Assembly (NCBI GenBank): GCA_963775805.1
Contig: CAVZKG010000001.1
Location: 2,666,001 to 2,730,000, forward strand
Direction: 5' to 3'
DNA from: JAFAMB01 sp963775805
Lineage (GTDB): Bacteria > Verrucomicrobiota > Verrucomicrobiia > Chthoniobacterales > JAFAMB01
DNA length: 64,000 nucleotides
Shown here: positions 27,462-37,048 of the stretch, one piece after another
Position numbering within the stretch: position 1 is the first letter of the stretch
Layout: each line of letters starts with the position of its first letter
Notes under the pieces: model-generated
Told to the model about the DNA's origin: nothing
The model's database searches: none
The model's input: only the letters and a program-made list of their open reading frames with translations
Position numbers and translations under genes: made by a program

Positions 27462-28400
27462 GTGCGAAAATTGATAGCCACCACAGGTAACATAAAGCCG
27501 CAGACCGGCGCGTTTCACTTCGCGCGGAACCACATTTTTGTCACGATTTTTGGGGTAGTGATTCCGCTGCTTCTATTCGCATGCTTTATCGGCTATCCGA
27601 TCTGTTACACCGTTTATCTTAGCTTTTTTAAATGGAATGGCATGGCCCCGATCAAGAGATTTATCGGGTGGGATAACTATGCTTACCTGATCCATAGTCA
27701 GGAGTTTTACCTCGCCGTCCTGAACAATTTCAAGTGGATGGTTGTTTCCCTCTGCTTCCCAGTGGTTTTCGGCTTTTTAATTGCCTACGGATTACGCTCC
27801 CGTCTCGTCTATTTCACTGGCCTTGTGCGCTCAGCCGTTTTCTTTCCTGTTACAATGTCGCTCATTGCAGCAGGTCTAATGTTTCTCCTGATACTAAACC
27901 CTGCGTTCGGCGCGCTTAACACTCTGTTGCGTGGAATCGGCCTGGGATTTCTCGTGCAGGAATGGTTCGGAGATTATCGAATCGCAATATATACCTTGGC
28001 TGTGATTTTCGGCTGGGCCTTCACCGGGTTGCCTATGATTTTCTACTTCGCGGGGATCGGCGATATCCCTAAGGAAACTATCGATGCCGCACGCATCGAA
28101 GGGGCTGGACACTGGAAGATTATTCGTAGCGTAGCGCTCCCTCAATTGCGCCCGGTCACCGCCGTAGTCGTCTTGCTGACAATATTCGAGTCCCTCAAGG
28201 CATTTGATCTGGTCGTTGTTTTGACCAAAGGAGGACCATTCGGAGCAACCAATGTCCTCGGGTACCTTATTTATAACGAGAGCTTCTGGAATTCACGATT
28301 CGGTTACGGCGCTTGTTTGAGCGTGGCCGTCCTTGTTCTATCCACGATTGCCGCGGCTGCGGTATTGCGAAATGCACTGAAGGGAGCGTTCGATGCCTAG
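27462..28400 (+). CDS. CUT1 sugar ABC transporter permease (MalF/UgpA-like)
   Basis: The 312-residue protein has about six membrane helices and the EAA loop that contacts the ATPase (KETIDAARIEGAGHWKIIRSV). The start is a GTG at 27462, 100 bp after the binding protein. The stop overlaps the next permease's ATG by 8 bp. The order binding protein, MalF-like, MalG-like, MalK-like is standard for CUT1 importers. Confidence 0.87.
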   Translation: MRKLIATTGNIKPQTGAFHFARNHIFVTIFGVVIPLLLFACFIGYPICYTVYLSFFKWNGMAPIKRFIGWDNYAYLIHSQEFYLAVLNNFKWMVVSLCFPVVFGFLIAYGLRSRLVYFTGLVRSAVFFPVTMSLIAAGLMFLLILNPAFGALNTLLRGIGLGFLVQEWFGDYRIAIYTLAVIFGWAFTGLPMIFYFAGIGDIPKETIDAARIEGAGHWKIIRSVALPQLRPVTAVVVLLTIFESLKAFDLVVVLTKGGPFGATNVLGYLIYNESFWNSRFGYGACLSVAVLVLSTIAAAAVLRNALKGAFDA

Positions 28401-29268
28401 CCCGTCAAACTCATCTTCGGCCGGGCCATTGAAAATTTCGATGCCGGCATTTATTCCCAAGGCGCTCGCAACCGTGATCGCGATTGTGATTGCGTTGATC
28501 TGGATCGGGCCGTTCCTCCTGATGGTCGTCACCTCGATCAAACCGAATGCGGAATTCCTTCGAGGTCCATTCGCGCTTCCCATCGCGCCTAACCTGGATG
28601 CATATCGCAAAGTTTGGTCCGGTCTCGATTTTCCGACTCTCCTTGGAAACAGCCTCCTCTACTCTGCGACGGGCGCGGCACTCGCCGTCTTACTCGCACT
28701 CGTGCCGGCATATGGATTAAGTCGATTCGATATTCCCGGAAAAAAATTCATTTTCGGAATACTTTTGATGGGTTTGATGCTGCCGCAACAGACCGTGTTA
28801 ATTCCTCTGTACACGACACTCCGGATGCTGCATTTGCTCGACACTAAAATTGGGCTGATCCTCGTGCACGGCGTGTACGGAATGCCGATGCAGATACTGG
28901 CGCTTCGCGGGTTTATGACTTCGATCCCAAAGGAGATCGACAAAGCGGCCTTCATTGAAGGGGCTTCGGATTTCCAGGTTTTTTGGAAAGTGATACTCCC
29001 GCTCTCGATTCCGGGTATCCTTGTCAGCTATACGCTGAATTTCATCGCGATCTGGAAGGAATTCGTCTTTTCCCTCGTCTTCCTAAACAACGAATCCAAT
29101 TTTCCCGTCACTGTCGGAATGCTGAAATTGAACAGCGATCGATACATGTCCGCGTTTAACCTGCCATCGGCTGGCCTGGTTATATCGCAGATTCCAATAA
29201 TCATTCTTTTCCTGCTTCTCTATCGGAGATTTGTAGGCGGGAAACTCGCAGGCGCTGTGAAAGGTTAA
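28393..29268 (+). CDS. CUT1 sugar ABC transporter permease (MalG/UgpE-like)
   Basis: The 291-residue protein has six hydrophobic segments, the EAA loop (PKEIDKAAFIEGASDFQVFW) and the family's C-terminal RRFVGGKLAGAVKG. It overlaps the previous gene by 8 bp, consistent with translational coupling, and forms the second half of the membrane channel. A short gap of 30 bp separates it from the ATPase gene. Confidence 0.87.
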   Translation: MPSPSNSSSAGPLKISMPAFIPKALATVIAIVIALIWIGPFLLMVVTSIKPNAEFLRGPFALPIAPNLDAYRKVWSGLDFPTLLGNSLLYSATGAALAVLLALVPAYGLSRFDIPGKKFIFGILLMGLMLPQQTVLIPLYTTLRMLHLLDTKIGLILVHGVYGMPMQILALRGFMTSIPKEIDKAAFIEGASDFQVFWKVILPLSIPGILVSYTLNFIAIWKEFVFSLVFLNNESNFPVTVGMLKLNSDRYMSAFNLPSAGLVISQIPIIILFLLLYRRFVGGKLAGAVKG

Positions 29269-29298
29269 TCTTCTCGAATTTCCCACTCTCACGCTTTC

Positions 29299-30390
29299 AT
29301 GGCAAAAATCTCGCTCGTAAACATTCAGAAGAATTTCGGCACAACTAAGGTAATTTCCGACCTCAATCTGGAGGTGGAAGATGGTCAATTTGTTGTCCTG
29401 GTTGGTCCATCCGGCTGCGGAAAAACAACGACGCTTAATATGATCGCTGGCTTGGAATCGATAACGGGGGGAATCTTATTGATTGGCGACCAGAATGTTA
29501 CGAATGTTCCTCCAAAGCATCGAAATATCGCGATGGTATTTCAATCGTATGCGCTTTTTCCGCATTTGAACGTGCAAGAAAACGTCGCATTTGGAATGAA
29601 GATCCGGCGGAATCCAAAAGAGCAAATCGCCGAGGAAATTAGCGCAGTAACAGAACGCTTGCGAATCAAACAATGCCTGGACCGGCTACCAAAGGCGTTG
29701 TCTGGAGGCCAGCGTCAGCGAGTCGCGCTCGCAAGAGCCCTGGTTCGGCGGCCAGGAGTATTCCTGATGGACGAGCCATTATCAAATCTCGATGCGCAGC
29801 TGCGCGTCGAAGCTCGCAGCCTTCTGGCCAGGATGCATCGGGAGCTCAAAACTACGACGATTTATGTTACGCATGACCAAGCCGAAGCGATGACGCTCGG
29901 AGATCGAGTTGTCGTGATGCACGATGGAGTGATACAACAGAACTCCCCTCCGCTCGAGGTGTACAACGCTCCGGCAAATCGATTTGTTGCCAGTTTTATC
30001 GGGTCGCCGGCCATGAATTTCTTCGATTTTCGCTATGTGGACGGTGACCTTGTCGATGACGCTCAGAACACGCGTATCTCGCTGCCGCAGGATAGGCGGC
30101 ACGGCCTGGAGCGCTTTCAAAACAAGTCAATCGTAGTCGGAGCCCGACCGGAACAGATCAAAATCGCTCGAGGCAAGGATCAAGGCGTTATCCGATTCAC
30201 CGTCGACGTTGCCCAACACCTCGGTCACGAGACGCTGCTCGACGTGCGCAACAATGATAAGTCCGCTGTTGTCCGAGTATCACCGACAGAACAGTATGTC
30301 ATCGGAGAGACTCTGGGGTTCGATTTGGACCTGGACAAAATTCAGTTCTTTGACGCGGACACCGGTGCAAACGTCCGACTCTCCGCATAA
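29299..30390 (+). CDS. MalK/UgpC-type sugar ABC transporter ATPase
   Basis: The 363-residue protein has an N-terminal ATPase domain (Walker A GPSGCGKT at 36-43, signature LSGGQ at 134-138, Walker B FLMDEP at 155-160, then SNLDAQLR) and a C-terminal TOBE/OB region of about 120 residues (from about 240). This is the MalK/UgpC class. It is the only ATPase among two binding-protein/permease sets between 26060 and 33516, so it may power both; sharing of MsmK/MsiK-type ATPases is known in other bacteria. Confidence 0.9.
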   Translation: MAKISLVNIQKNFGTTKVISDLNLEVEDGQFVVLVGPSGCGKTTTLNMIAGLESITGGILLIGDQNVTNVPPKHRNIAMVFQSYALFPHLNVQENVAFGMKIRRNPKEQIAEEISAVTERLRIKQCLDRLPKALSGGQRQRVALARALVRRPGVFLMDEPLSNLDAQLRVEARSLLARMHRELKTTTIYVTHDQAEAMTLGDRVVVMHDGVIQQNSPPLEVYNAPANRFVASFIGSPAMNFFDFRYVDGDLVDDAQNTRISLPQDRRHGLERFQNKSIVVGARPEQIKIARGKDQGVIRFTVDVAQHLGHETLLDVRNNDKSAVVRVSPTEQYVIGETLGFDLDLDKIQFFDADTGANVRLSA

Positions 30391-30475
30391 ATATTTTCAT
30401 ACACCCGGGCGGCAGGCTTGACGAAAAATCAGGCCCAGCGCCTGCATGCAATTGCCCAATCCTAGGTAACCCCCA

Positions 30476-31771
30476 ATGAGCAAGCGACTAATAATTACTA
30501 GCCTTCTAACAATTACGTTATCTCTACCAATTGTCTGCGCAGGCGATCAGGCGAAGAAAGAGATTACCGTTTGGTCCTGGTTTATCCAGAGCACGATGGA
30601 GAAGTCGATTAAAGCATTCGAAGAAAAAAATCCGGGCTTAGAAGTGAAGTACACTTACTATAATTACTCGCCGGAATACATTACCGCGTTGAAAGCGGCG
30701 GCGGCCTCTAACAGTCTGCCGGACATCATCGGACTTCAACCAGGTTCATTGACCCAGCAATATCGCGAGCAGCTGGCTTCCTTGAACTCATACGCCGTAA
30801 AGGAATGGGGTTCAGATTGGCAGTCCAAAGTCTTTCCGGTTGATCTCAAACAAATGGCAATGGGAAATCCAAGCAGGGACACCCATTTCTACATATTACC
30901 CCAGGAATCGCAGATCCTTGTTATCTGGTACAACAAGGAAATTTTCAAAAAACTGAACCTGACCGTGCCCAACACATACAAGGATCTTGTCGCAGCCGCA
31001 ACGAAACTGAGTGGCGCCGGGTATATACCGCTCTATCAGGGCGCCGCGGACGGATGGCAAAATGAGAATGTTTTCCTGATGCTCGCGAATCAATTCGCCC
31101 CCGGGCTCGTCGATGAAGCCCAAAATGGAACCGCTCCCTGGAAATCGTCGGAGCTCGTCAAAGCGATGAGGGCTTGGGCGAACCTTTTCAAGGACGGGGT
31201 GTTCCAGCAAGGTGCACTTGGAGCACATGCCTACCCAACCGGCGCTCAGCTCTTTGCGCAGGGACGCGTCGGAATGATGGCTCTCGGGTCATGGTGGATG
31301 CAGGAAAGCAAGTATCCGCCTCCTCTTTCCCAATACGTGCAGAACATGAGTGGCTTTGACTTTTTCTATTTTCCGGCGCTGGAACCGAACGGAAAACCAA
31401 GCCCACCTGTTGGAGGAATCGACATTGGCTATGGCATGACCAAGAACGGGGAAAAAAATCCCGAAGCATGGAAGTTTCTGGCATCCCTCGTACGCGGAGA
31501 TGGACTTCAGCAGGCTCTGAATGATCTAAACGATTTGCCTGCGATCACCGACGTTGCACCGCAAGGCGATGTAACTCCGAACATCAAAGACATGTACAAC
31601 CGCTTCATGGCCGATCTGCCACACGCCGAGAACCAGCGATTTCTCAGCCCGCAGGTCTCAGAAGAGCTCGATAGCGTACTGGGCGGCGTTGCGGCCGGCA
31701 CAGTGACCCCTGAAGATGCGCTAACCAGGGTGCAGGCCGCATCGGATAAGGCTCTTGGCAAGAATCCGTAA
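30476..31771 (+). CDS. Second CUT1 sugar ABC substrate-binding protein, Sec-exported
   Basis: The 431-residue family 1 solute-binding protein has a classical Sec signal peptide (LIITSLLTITLSLPIVCAG). Recognisable segments are KAFEEKNPGLEVKYTYYN, LPDIIGLQPG and GRVGMMALGSWW. Unlike the first binding protein it lacks twin arginines, so the two likely have different substrates or cofactors. Its own two permeases follow directly (11 bp to the next start). Confidence 0.88.
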   Translation: MSKRLIITSLLTITLSLPIVCAGDQAKKEITVWSWFIQSTMEKSIKAFEEKNPGLEVKYTYYNYSPEYITALKAAAASNSLPDIIGLQPGSLTQQYREQLASLNSYAVKEWGSDWQSKVFPVDLKQMAMGNPSRDTHFYILPQESQILVIWYNKEIFKKLNLTVPNTYKDLVAAATKLSGAGYIPLYQGAADGWQNENVFLMLANQFAPGLVDEAQNGTAPWKSSELVKAMRAWANLFKDGVFQQGALGAHAYPTGAQLFAQGRVGMMALGSWWMQESKYPPPLSQYVQNMSGFDFFYFPALEPNGKPSPPVGGIDIGYGMTKNGEKNPEAWKFLASLVRGDGLQQALNDLNDLPAITDVAPQGDVTPNIKDMYNRFMADLPHAENQRFLSPQVSEELDSVLGGVAAGTVTPEDALTRVQAASDKALGKNP

Positions 31772-31781
31772 GTAGTGAGCG

Positions 31782-32671
31782 ATGCAGGCTCGATCCTTCA
31801 TCGAACGGTTCCCCTATCTCTACATTCTGCCTGCAACGGCGATGTTCGTTGGATTGGTTGCCTACCCAATCCTATGGGTCATTGCCGAGAGCTTTCGAGG
31901 GACCGGGGGAAAGCTTTCGTCGGGTTGGATCAGTATGTCCGCGCCTTTTCGGACCCCGTATTCTGGAGAGTCCTTTTAAACATGTTCCTGTGGGGAGCAA
32001 TCACGATCCCGGTCCAAATGGTCATCGGCGGATCGATCGCTTACCTGATCGAACGGCACACATCGAGATCGAGAACATTTTTCAGAGTCATGTTCTTTCT
32101 GCCGGTCGTAACGAGCGTCTCGGTCGTCAGCATCGTCTGGGCTCAGATGTACGCACCCTACTACGGGATCGTTCAGGAGTATCTCAAGGATATAGGTATC
32201 CAACTCAACATGGCTCCCCTGGCAGAGCCGGGCATGGTGATTTTCGCTCTGATTATCGTCAACATCTGGCAATGGACCGGATTTTCCATGATCATGTATG
32301 TGGCTGGTATCAACAATATTCCGGGGGAGTTGTTCGACGCCGCCTCAATCGACGGAGCGCACGGATGGAGCCTCGCGACCCGGGTTGTAATCCCTTTACT
32401 TTCGCCAGTCACACGTTCATTGCTTTTGCTCGGCGTAATCGGAACATTGCAAACATTCCCTATAGTGCATCTGATGACGGATGGAGGACCCGATCATGCC
32501 AGCGAGATATTCGGGACTTACATTTTCAGACAAGGCTTCGTCATCGGAGACACAGGTTACAGTTCTGCCCTATCCACTCTCGTGCTGTCGCTGGCGCTTC
32601 TGCTCTCGGTGGTGCAAATCGCTGTGCTCGGGTCCAGGCTAACTCCACAAACAAAGAGGCCGATTCGATGA
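31782..32671 (+). pseudogene. CUT1 sugar permease (MalF-like), frameshifted in a G-run
   Basis: The natural start is the ATG at 31782 (MQARSFIERFPYLYILPATA, first membrane helix). That frame stops making sense after FRGTGGK; the rest of the permease (AFVGLDQYVRAF onwards) continues in the frame one base back and ends at 32671. The switch falls at five Gs, 31905-31909. Restoring one G would rejoin both halves without a gap. The EAA loop (PGELFDAASIDGAHGWSL) and all later helices are intact. So this is a one-base deletion, a sequencing error, a slippage-variable gene or, less likely, a programmed frameshift. As written, the full protein would not be made. Confidence 0.85.
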
Positions 32672-33516
32672 CCCCAAATATTAGGGGAACCACAATTCGA
32701 AAGCCTTCCTTTGGCTTTTTCGCCAAGATTATACTTCTCGTGGTGCTCGGCTTCTGGATGGTTCCGGAAATCTACATGATCAGCGTGTCATTGCGCCCGC
32801 CGGACAAGGCGTTCGATCCAAGCCTCTTCGAAATGCCGATTACATTCGATAACTTCGTCACTGTTATCCACGATAATCCGTTGCTTAAATTCTTTTGGAA
32901 TAGCCTGGTAATTACCGTCGGCACGGTTCTGGCCGTTTTGGTCGCGGCCTCTGCGTTTGCATACGCCGCGTCCGTCCTCAGACTCAAGAAAACAATGCTG
33001 ATCTACACGATCCTGCTTACCACATTGATGGTGCCAGTTGCTTCCCTCGTTCTTCCGCTGGCAATCATGTTGAAATCGTTCGGGTGGATTAATTCCTATC
33101 AAGGACTCATTCTACCATATGCGGCCCTCGGTATTCCTTATGGGATCGTTATAATCAAAGCATTCATGGACGATTCTCCCCGCGATCTTTTTGAAGCGGC
33201 CATGATCGATGGATGCAGCACATTGCAGATGTTTTGTTATGTTGCACTTCCTCTGGTGAAACCGGCACTCATATTCGTTGCCATATGGCAGTTCATCGTG
33301 ACTTGGAACGAATTTTTTCTTGCCCTGGTTGTGATGACCGATAGCGAACACAAAACTGTCACGCTCATTCCGATGCAGTACTCCGGGATGTACATGGCAA
33401 ATCCGGGAGCGCTCTTTGCAATCCTCGTGATCATCGCTCTGCCGCTGATCTTCCTTTATATGTTCGTTCAGCGCTATTTTATCGCTGGGCTGCTCTCTGG
33501 CGCCGTGAAAGGGTAG
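32668..33516 (+). CDS. CUT1 sugar ABC transporter permease (MalG-like)
   Basis: A 282-residue protein from the ATG at 32668, which overlaps the stop of the preceding permease as ATGA. The same frame stays open far upstream, but that part only shadows the preceding gene. Six membrane segments, the EAA loop (PRDLFEAAMIDGCSTLQMF) and the C-terminal QRYFIAGLLSGAVKG place it in the MalG family. It completes the second transporter set, which has no ATPase gene of its own. Confidence 0.88.
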   Translation: MTPNIRGTTIRKPSFGFFAKIILLVVLGFWMVPEIYMISVSLRPPDKAFDPSLFEMPITFDNFVTVIHDNPLLKFFWNSLVITVGTVLAVLVAASAFAYAASVLRLKKTMLIYTILLTTLMVPVASLVLPLAIMLKSFGWINSYQGLILPYAALGIPYGIVIIKAFMDDSPRDLFEAAMIDGCSTLQMFCYVALPLVKPALIFVAIWQFIVTWNEFFLALVVMTDSEHKTVTLIPMQYSGMYMANPGALFAILVIIALPLIFLYMFVQRYFIAGLLSGAVKG

Positions 33517-33748
33517 TACATCGAGTCATAAGCAGAAGGCACCAGCTTTCATTTTTTCGTTCGACTTTCCCTGTCCGCCAACAATTCGGCGCATCGCAAC
33601 GTGGGGTGAATTCCCAGGGTTCCGCTGCGCTTCATCCTGGGCTGAGTCCTATCGACCCGCCGGTCCGAAGAACGGGTTCCTGCGAACTCCGAACCGCGAA
33701 CTCCGAACGCCTGAGCAAGAGGCCCAAGCCTCTTGCTCATGGGGTCGC

Positions 33749-35881
33749 TTACGCCTCGGCGAGCGATGTCGCCACTTGCTGAAGCTCGGCCACTGCTTGA
33801 GGCTGCACGGTTCCGATTGCCGGATCACTCATGCTGTCGCGACCGGTCTCCAGATGCCCTGCAAGCCGCTGCTGAAAACTCGAGTCCTCAATGGTCGTAA
33901 TCGTAAAATCATACCATCCGTGCGACACTTTCAATGGATAGAATTCGCTCGATTCTTGACCCCGTCTTAGCGTGTGTTCGATTGTTTTATTCGTGTAGCT
34001 ATCGAACACTTTCACTTTGCTAGCGCTATTAGCAAGGTTATCGAGCCCAAGGATAACGCCGTCGCTTAAAATATCATAGGTAATACTGCTAGCAATATTC
34101 GCTTTTCCGCGCGCGATGCTTCCCTTGAATACCCGGAGAAATCCATTTGGACCGAAAACCGAAAGATCATAGTCGGTCTGGCCGTTGGAAGTCAGGTTCC
34201 ATGTCTCAGAAAGTTCCGTATCTGGGGCCACGGTGTAGGTCCAGGGACCGCTCTGTCCGTCGGCTGAGTAAACCTGATAGACAGCCGCGACTTTGCCCGA
34301 ATTCCCGAGATAGATAGTCACTGCGCCATTTGTCAGATCGGTCGCAGCACGGACATGCGACTCATACGGCACCGCACGCGCAGGGCGAAGGCCCGGCTCC
34401 TGCACCGGAAGCGCCTGGACAGTCGGCGGTACCGGCACATAGTCCGGATGTCTTTGATTGTCCGGTGGAATATAGGCGACTGTGCTCGGCAGCTTCACCG
34501 TCGCGTCGTTTGGCGTAACGAAGTTAAATGCAGACGTCAGGTCACCCGAAACCGCGCGTCGCCATTTCGTAACATTGCCCTCCATGATGCCAGGATATTC
34601 GGCGCCGAAGCGACGTTCGATAAATCGAATCATCGACGTGTGGTCGAACACCTGCGAGTTCACCCATCCCCCTTTGCTCCAGGGCGAGACGACGATCATC
34701 GGCACCCGGACGCCCATCCCGTAGGGTCCTGGTGGATACTCCGAGCTGCCCGGAAAGATTTCATTCGTCGTATCGACATTGGAAACGCCTTGCGCGCCGC
34801 TTGGAGGAACGGTCAGCGGAACGACATGGTCAAAAAAGCCGTCGTTTTCGTCGTATGTCGATAGAAAGACGGTTTTACTCCAGACGTCCGGGTGTTCTGT
34901 CAAAATGTCGAGCATTTGCGAGACGTACCATGCGCCATAGTTCGCCGGCCAGTTCGGATGTTCAGTGTAAGCCTCCGGCGCAACTATCCACGAGATTTGT
35001 GGCAAATTGCCGGTGGCGACATCTTTCCGGAAAATATCAAACAAGGTTCCACTCACAGAAATATCGGTTCCGGTCTTTGCGCCATTGGCCAGGGGTGTGC
35101 CAGCAGCTGCGTTCTGGTACTGGTGAAAGTAGAGAAGGGAATTGTCGCCATAATTGCCGATGTAGGCATCGCTGGTAAAACCCCACTCTTGCGCTGCCGT
35201 TACTCCCAGGCCGATGTCCTGATAGATTTTCCAGGAAATGCCCGCGTTCTGAAGCAGCTCCGGGTAGGTTGACCATCCGTACCCTGCTTCCGCGTTGTCG
35301 ACCACAGGACCGCCACCGGAACCATCGTTCCCCACCCAGCCTGTCCACATGTAGTACCGATTCGGGTCGGTCGGACCGAGAAGAGAACAATGGTAGGCGT
35401 CGCAGATTGTGAAGGCGTCTGCCAATGCGTAGTGGAAAGGGATATCGCTCCTGACCAGGTGCGCCATCGTTGTCGTCCCTTTGTTCGGCACCCACTGATC
35501 ATATTTACCCTGGTTCCACGCACCGTGCGTGGTTGTCCAGTCATGCGGCAGGTCTTCAATGAACTGAAGACCGAGATTGGGAGCGCCTGGATGGAATGGC
35601 AATAGATAGCCGCCATTGTTCGGCTGATACCAGACGGGATTTCCATTAGGCAAATTGATTGTCCGATTGTCACCGTAGCCACGCACGCCTCGTATCGTGC
35701 CGTAGTAATGATCGAACGAACGATTCTCCTGCATCATAATGACGATGTGTTCAACGTCGTTAATTGTGCCGGTTCGGTTGTTTGCGGGAATTGAAAGCGC
35801 ACGCGCGATACTCGGCGGGAACGCCGCGGAAAGCGCCCCGGCCGATAAGAGTTGGAGGAAAGTACGGCGATCGGTAGTCAT
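33749..35881 (-). CDS. Phosphocholine-type phospholipase C (non-haemolytic PLC family), Tat-exported
   Basis: The 710-residue protein begins with a twin-arginine signal (DRRTFLQLLSAGALSAAF, Arg5-Arg6). The phosphoesterase motif QENRSFDHYYG at 51-61 follows, then conserved metal/active-site segments such as STYDENDGFFDHV and FDHTSMIRFIERRFG. The C-terminal part matches the beta-sandwich repeats usually found after the catalytic domain in these enzymes. The enzyme cleaves phospholipids to diacylglycerol and a phosphorylated head group and may scavenge phosphate in soil. It stands alone. Length and order agree with Pseudomonas PlcN-type enzymes. Confidence 0.9.
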   Translation of the reverse strand: MTTDRRTFLQLLSAGALSAAFPPSIARALSIPANNRTGTINDVEHIVIMMQENRSFDHYYGTIRGVRGYGDNRTINLPNGNPVWYQPNNGGYLLPFHPGAPNLGLQFIEDLPHDWTTTHGAWNQGKYDQWVPNKGTTTMAHLVRSDIPFHYALADAFTICDAYHCSLLGPTDPNRYYMWTGWVGNDGSGGGPVVDNAEAGYGWSTYPELLQNAGISWKIYQDIGLGVTAAQEWGFTSDAYIGNYGDNSLLYFHQYQNAAAGTPLANGAKTGTDISVSGTLFDIFRKDVATGNLPQISWIVAPEAYTEHPNWPANYGAWYVSQMLDILTEHPDVWSKTVFLSTYDENDGFFDHVVPLTVPPSGAQGVSNVDTTNEIFPGSSEYPPGPYGMGVRVPMIVVSPWSKGGWVNSQVFDHTSMIRFIERRFGAEYPGIMEGNVTKWRRAVSGDLTSAFNFVTPNDATVKLPSTVAYIPPDNQRHPDYVPVPPTVQALPVQEPGLRPARAVPYESHVRAATDLTNGAVTIYLGNSGKVAAVYQVYSADGQSGPWTYTVAPDTELSETWNLTSNGQTDYDLSVFGPNGFLRVFKGSIARGKANIASSITYDILSDGVILGLDNLANSASKVKVFDSYTNKTIEHTLRRGQESSEFYPLKVSHGWYDFTITTIEDSSFQQRLAGHLETGRDSMSDPAIGTVQPQAVAELQQVATSLAEA

Positions 35882-35996
35882 AAGTGGACAATTTGCCTAG
35901 GGGAGAGTTGTGACGCTTTTGAGGCGATCACGTTGCAATTTCGCAACTTTTCACCGAATGCAGCAAGCTTTTTCCCGCCGACTTGCGGCTCGTTGG

Positions 35997-36038
35997 CCAG
36001 AAAGTTTCACGAGCGCTAACGCTCGCGAAACTTTCTGG
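35997..36038 (-). terminator. Hairpin immediately after the TetR-type gene
   Basis: Arms 35997-36015 and 36020-36038 pair over 19 bp with a single mismatch and a 4-base CTAA loop. The hairpin touches the stop codon of the minus-strand regulator, so it is well placed to end that transcript. Flanking GGCCAG/CTGGCT extends it slightly. No T-run is seen. Confidence 0.6.
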
Positions 36039-36668
36039 CTAGCTCAATCCACGCATCAGCATGGAAACATGGCTCGGGATAAGGGACTCGACATCGCCCC
36101 AATCAAATTGTGAGCGCAATAGGAGCAGCGAGACCAGGCCGTGGGCCGCCGCCCAGAGCTGTTGGGTCAAACGCTGCGTATCCGTTTCACGGGTCCGACC
36201 AGAGCGGACAGCCGCATCGACGCAGGCGTAAAACAGGTCGAACGCCTGTAATCCAAGATCGCCCTCCTTCTTTTTTTGGTGTTCGAGTTCACTCGACTCC
36301 CGACTGATAAAGGTCAGTTCGTACTCGTGCGGATGGGCGAGGCCGAATCGGATGTACCCTTCAAGCGCCTTTCCGAGCGCCTCCAACGGGTCGCGAGAAT
36401 CCCGGAGGACGACGTTGAGCTCTTCGATTAAGCCGGCGAACGTGCCGTTACAAATCTCGGTAAGGACGGCATTCTTGTCCGGAAAATAGACATAGAGTGC
36501 CGTTGACGAAATCCCGATTTGCTTGGCGATCCGTCGTATCGTTGTGGCCGCGTAACCCTCCTCAACGAAAAGTTTTTTGGCAGCTTCGAGAATTTCGGCG
36601 CGACGTTGCCCCCCTTCCCCCTTTTTTTTGCGGGTGCTGACTGGCAGAGATTCTCGTGAACGCTTCAT
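36039..36668 (-). CDS. TetR/AcrR-family transcriptional regulator
   Basis: A 209-residue regulator with a typical N-terminal TetR helix-turn-helix: RRAEILEAAKKLFVEEGYAA, TIRRIAKQIGISSTALYVYF and PDKNAVLTEI, about residues 22-70. A basic, lysine-rich leader precedes it. The C-terminal half is helical and should bind a small ligand. It lies between the phospholipase gene and a long non-coding region, with no divergent partner, so its target is unknown. Confidence 0.87.
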   Translation of the reverse strand: MKRSRESLPVSTRKKKGEGGQRRAEILEAAKKLFVEEGYAATTIRRIAKQIGISSTALYVYFPDKNAVLTEICNGTFAGLIEELNVVLRDSRDPLEALGKALEGYIRFGLAHPHEYELTFISRESSELEHQKKKEGDLGLQAFDLFYACVDAAVRSGRTRETDTQRLTQQLWAAAHGLVSLLLLRSQFDWGDVESLIPSHVSMLMRGLS

Positions 36669-37048
36669 CGATTGCTAGTCTTCCCAGGGAACAACGGTAT
36701 AAACCCATGGACCATTCGACATCGTAACAGAGGAGATCTGCAACGGTTTGTCCTTTGCGACAGACCGATCTTGAACATCAAACTGCCTCGTACGACAACC
36801 CAAAACAAAGAGTCGAGAAGAATTGAGCAACGCAGACCAGAATTGAACGAGACACGAGGTCCGCTTAGGGGCGGAATTCCCAGGAAAACGAAGAGGAAAT
36901 GCAGCGGTTGTATTCATACGCGAGCAAAAATCTGGTTAAAATCATTTAAATTATCAGCGATTAGTTATCGATGATAATATATGATTGCGCGTTGTAAATT
37001 GATTTTTTATTTTTTCTTTCTTTCGAGAGCAGAAACTTCAAAAAGCAC
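36669..37048. other. AT-rich non-coding stretch upstream of the TetR gene
   Basis: No gene is supported. The stretch becomes markedly AT-rich towards 36950-37020 (for example TTTTTTATTTTTTCTTTC) and runs into repeat locus B. It may hold the TetR promoter near 36670-36730. Confidence 0.4.

Noticed and set aside
31905..31909. Programmed -1 frameshifting in the permease
   Set aside because: The zero-frame codons do not form a proper X-XXY-YYZ slippery heptamer and no strong downstream structure stands out; a simple one-base loss or sequencing error is more likely, so this is kept only as a minor alternative.
31849..32667. Open frame extending the second MalG-like permease 273 codons upstream
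   Set aside because: It overlaps the MalF-like permease in a different frame and has no membrane-protein character; the ATGA overlap at 32668 marks the true start.
33549..33740. Minus-strand frame of 63 codons after the second permease
   Set aside because: It consists of arginine-rich translation of palindromic intergenic text (CCCAGGGTTCCGCTGCGC type) and has no support as a gene.
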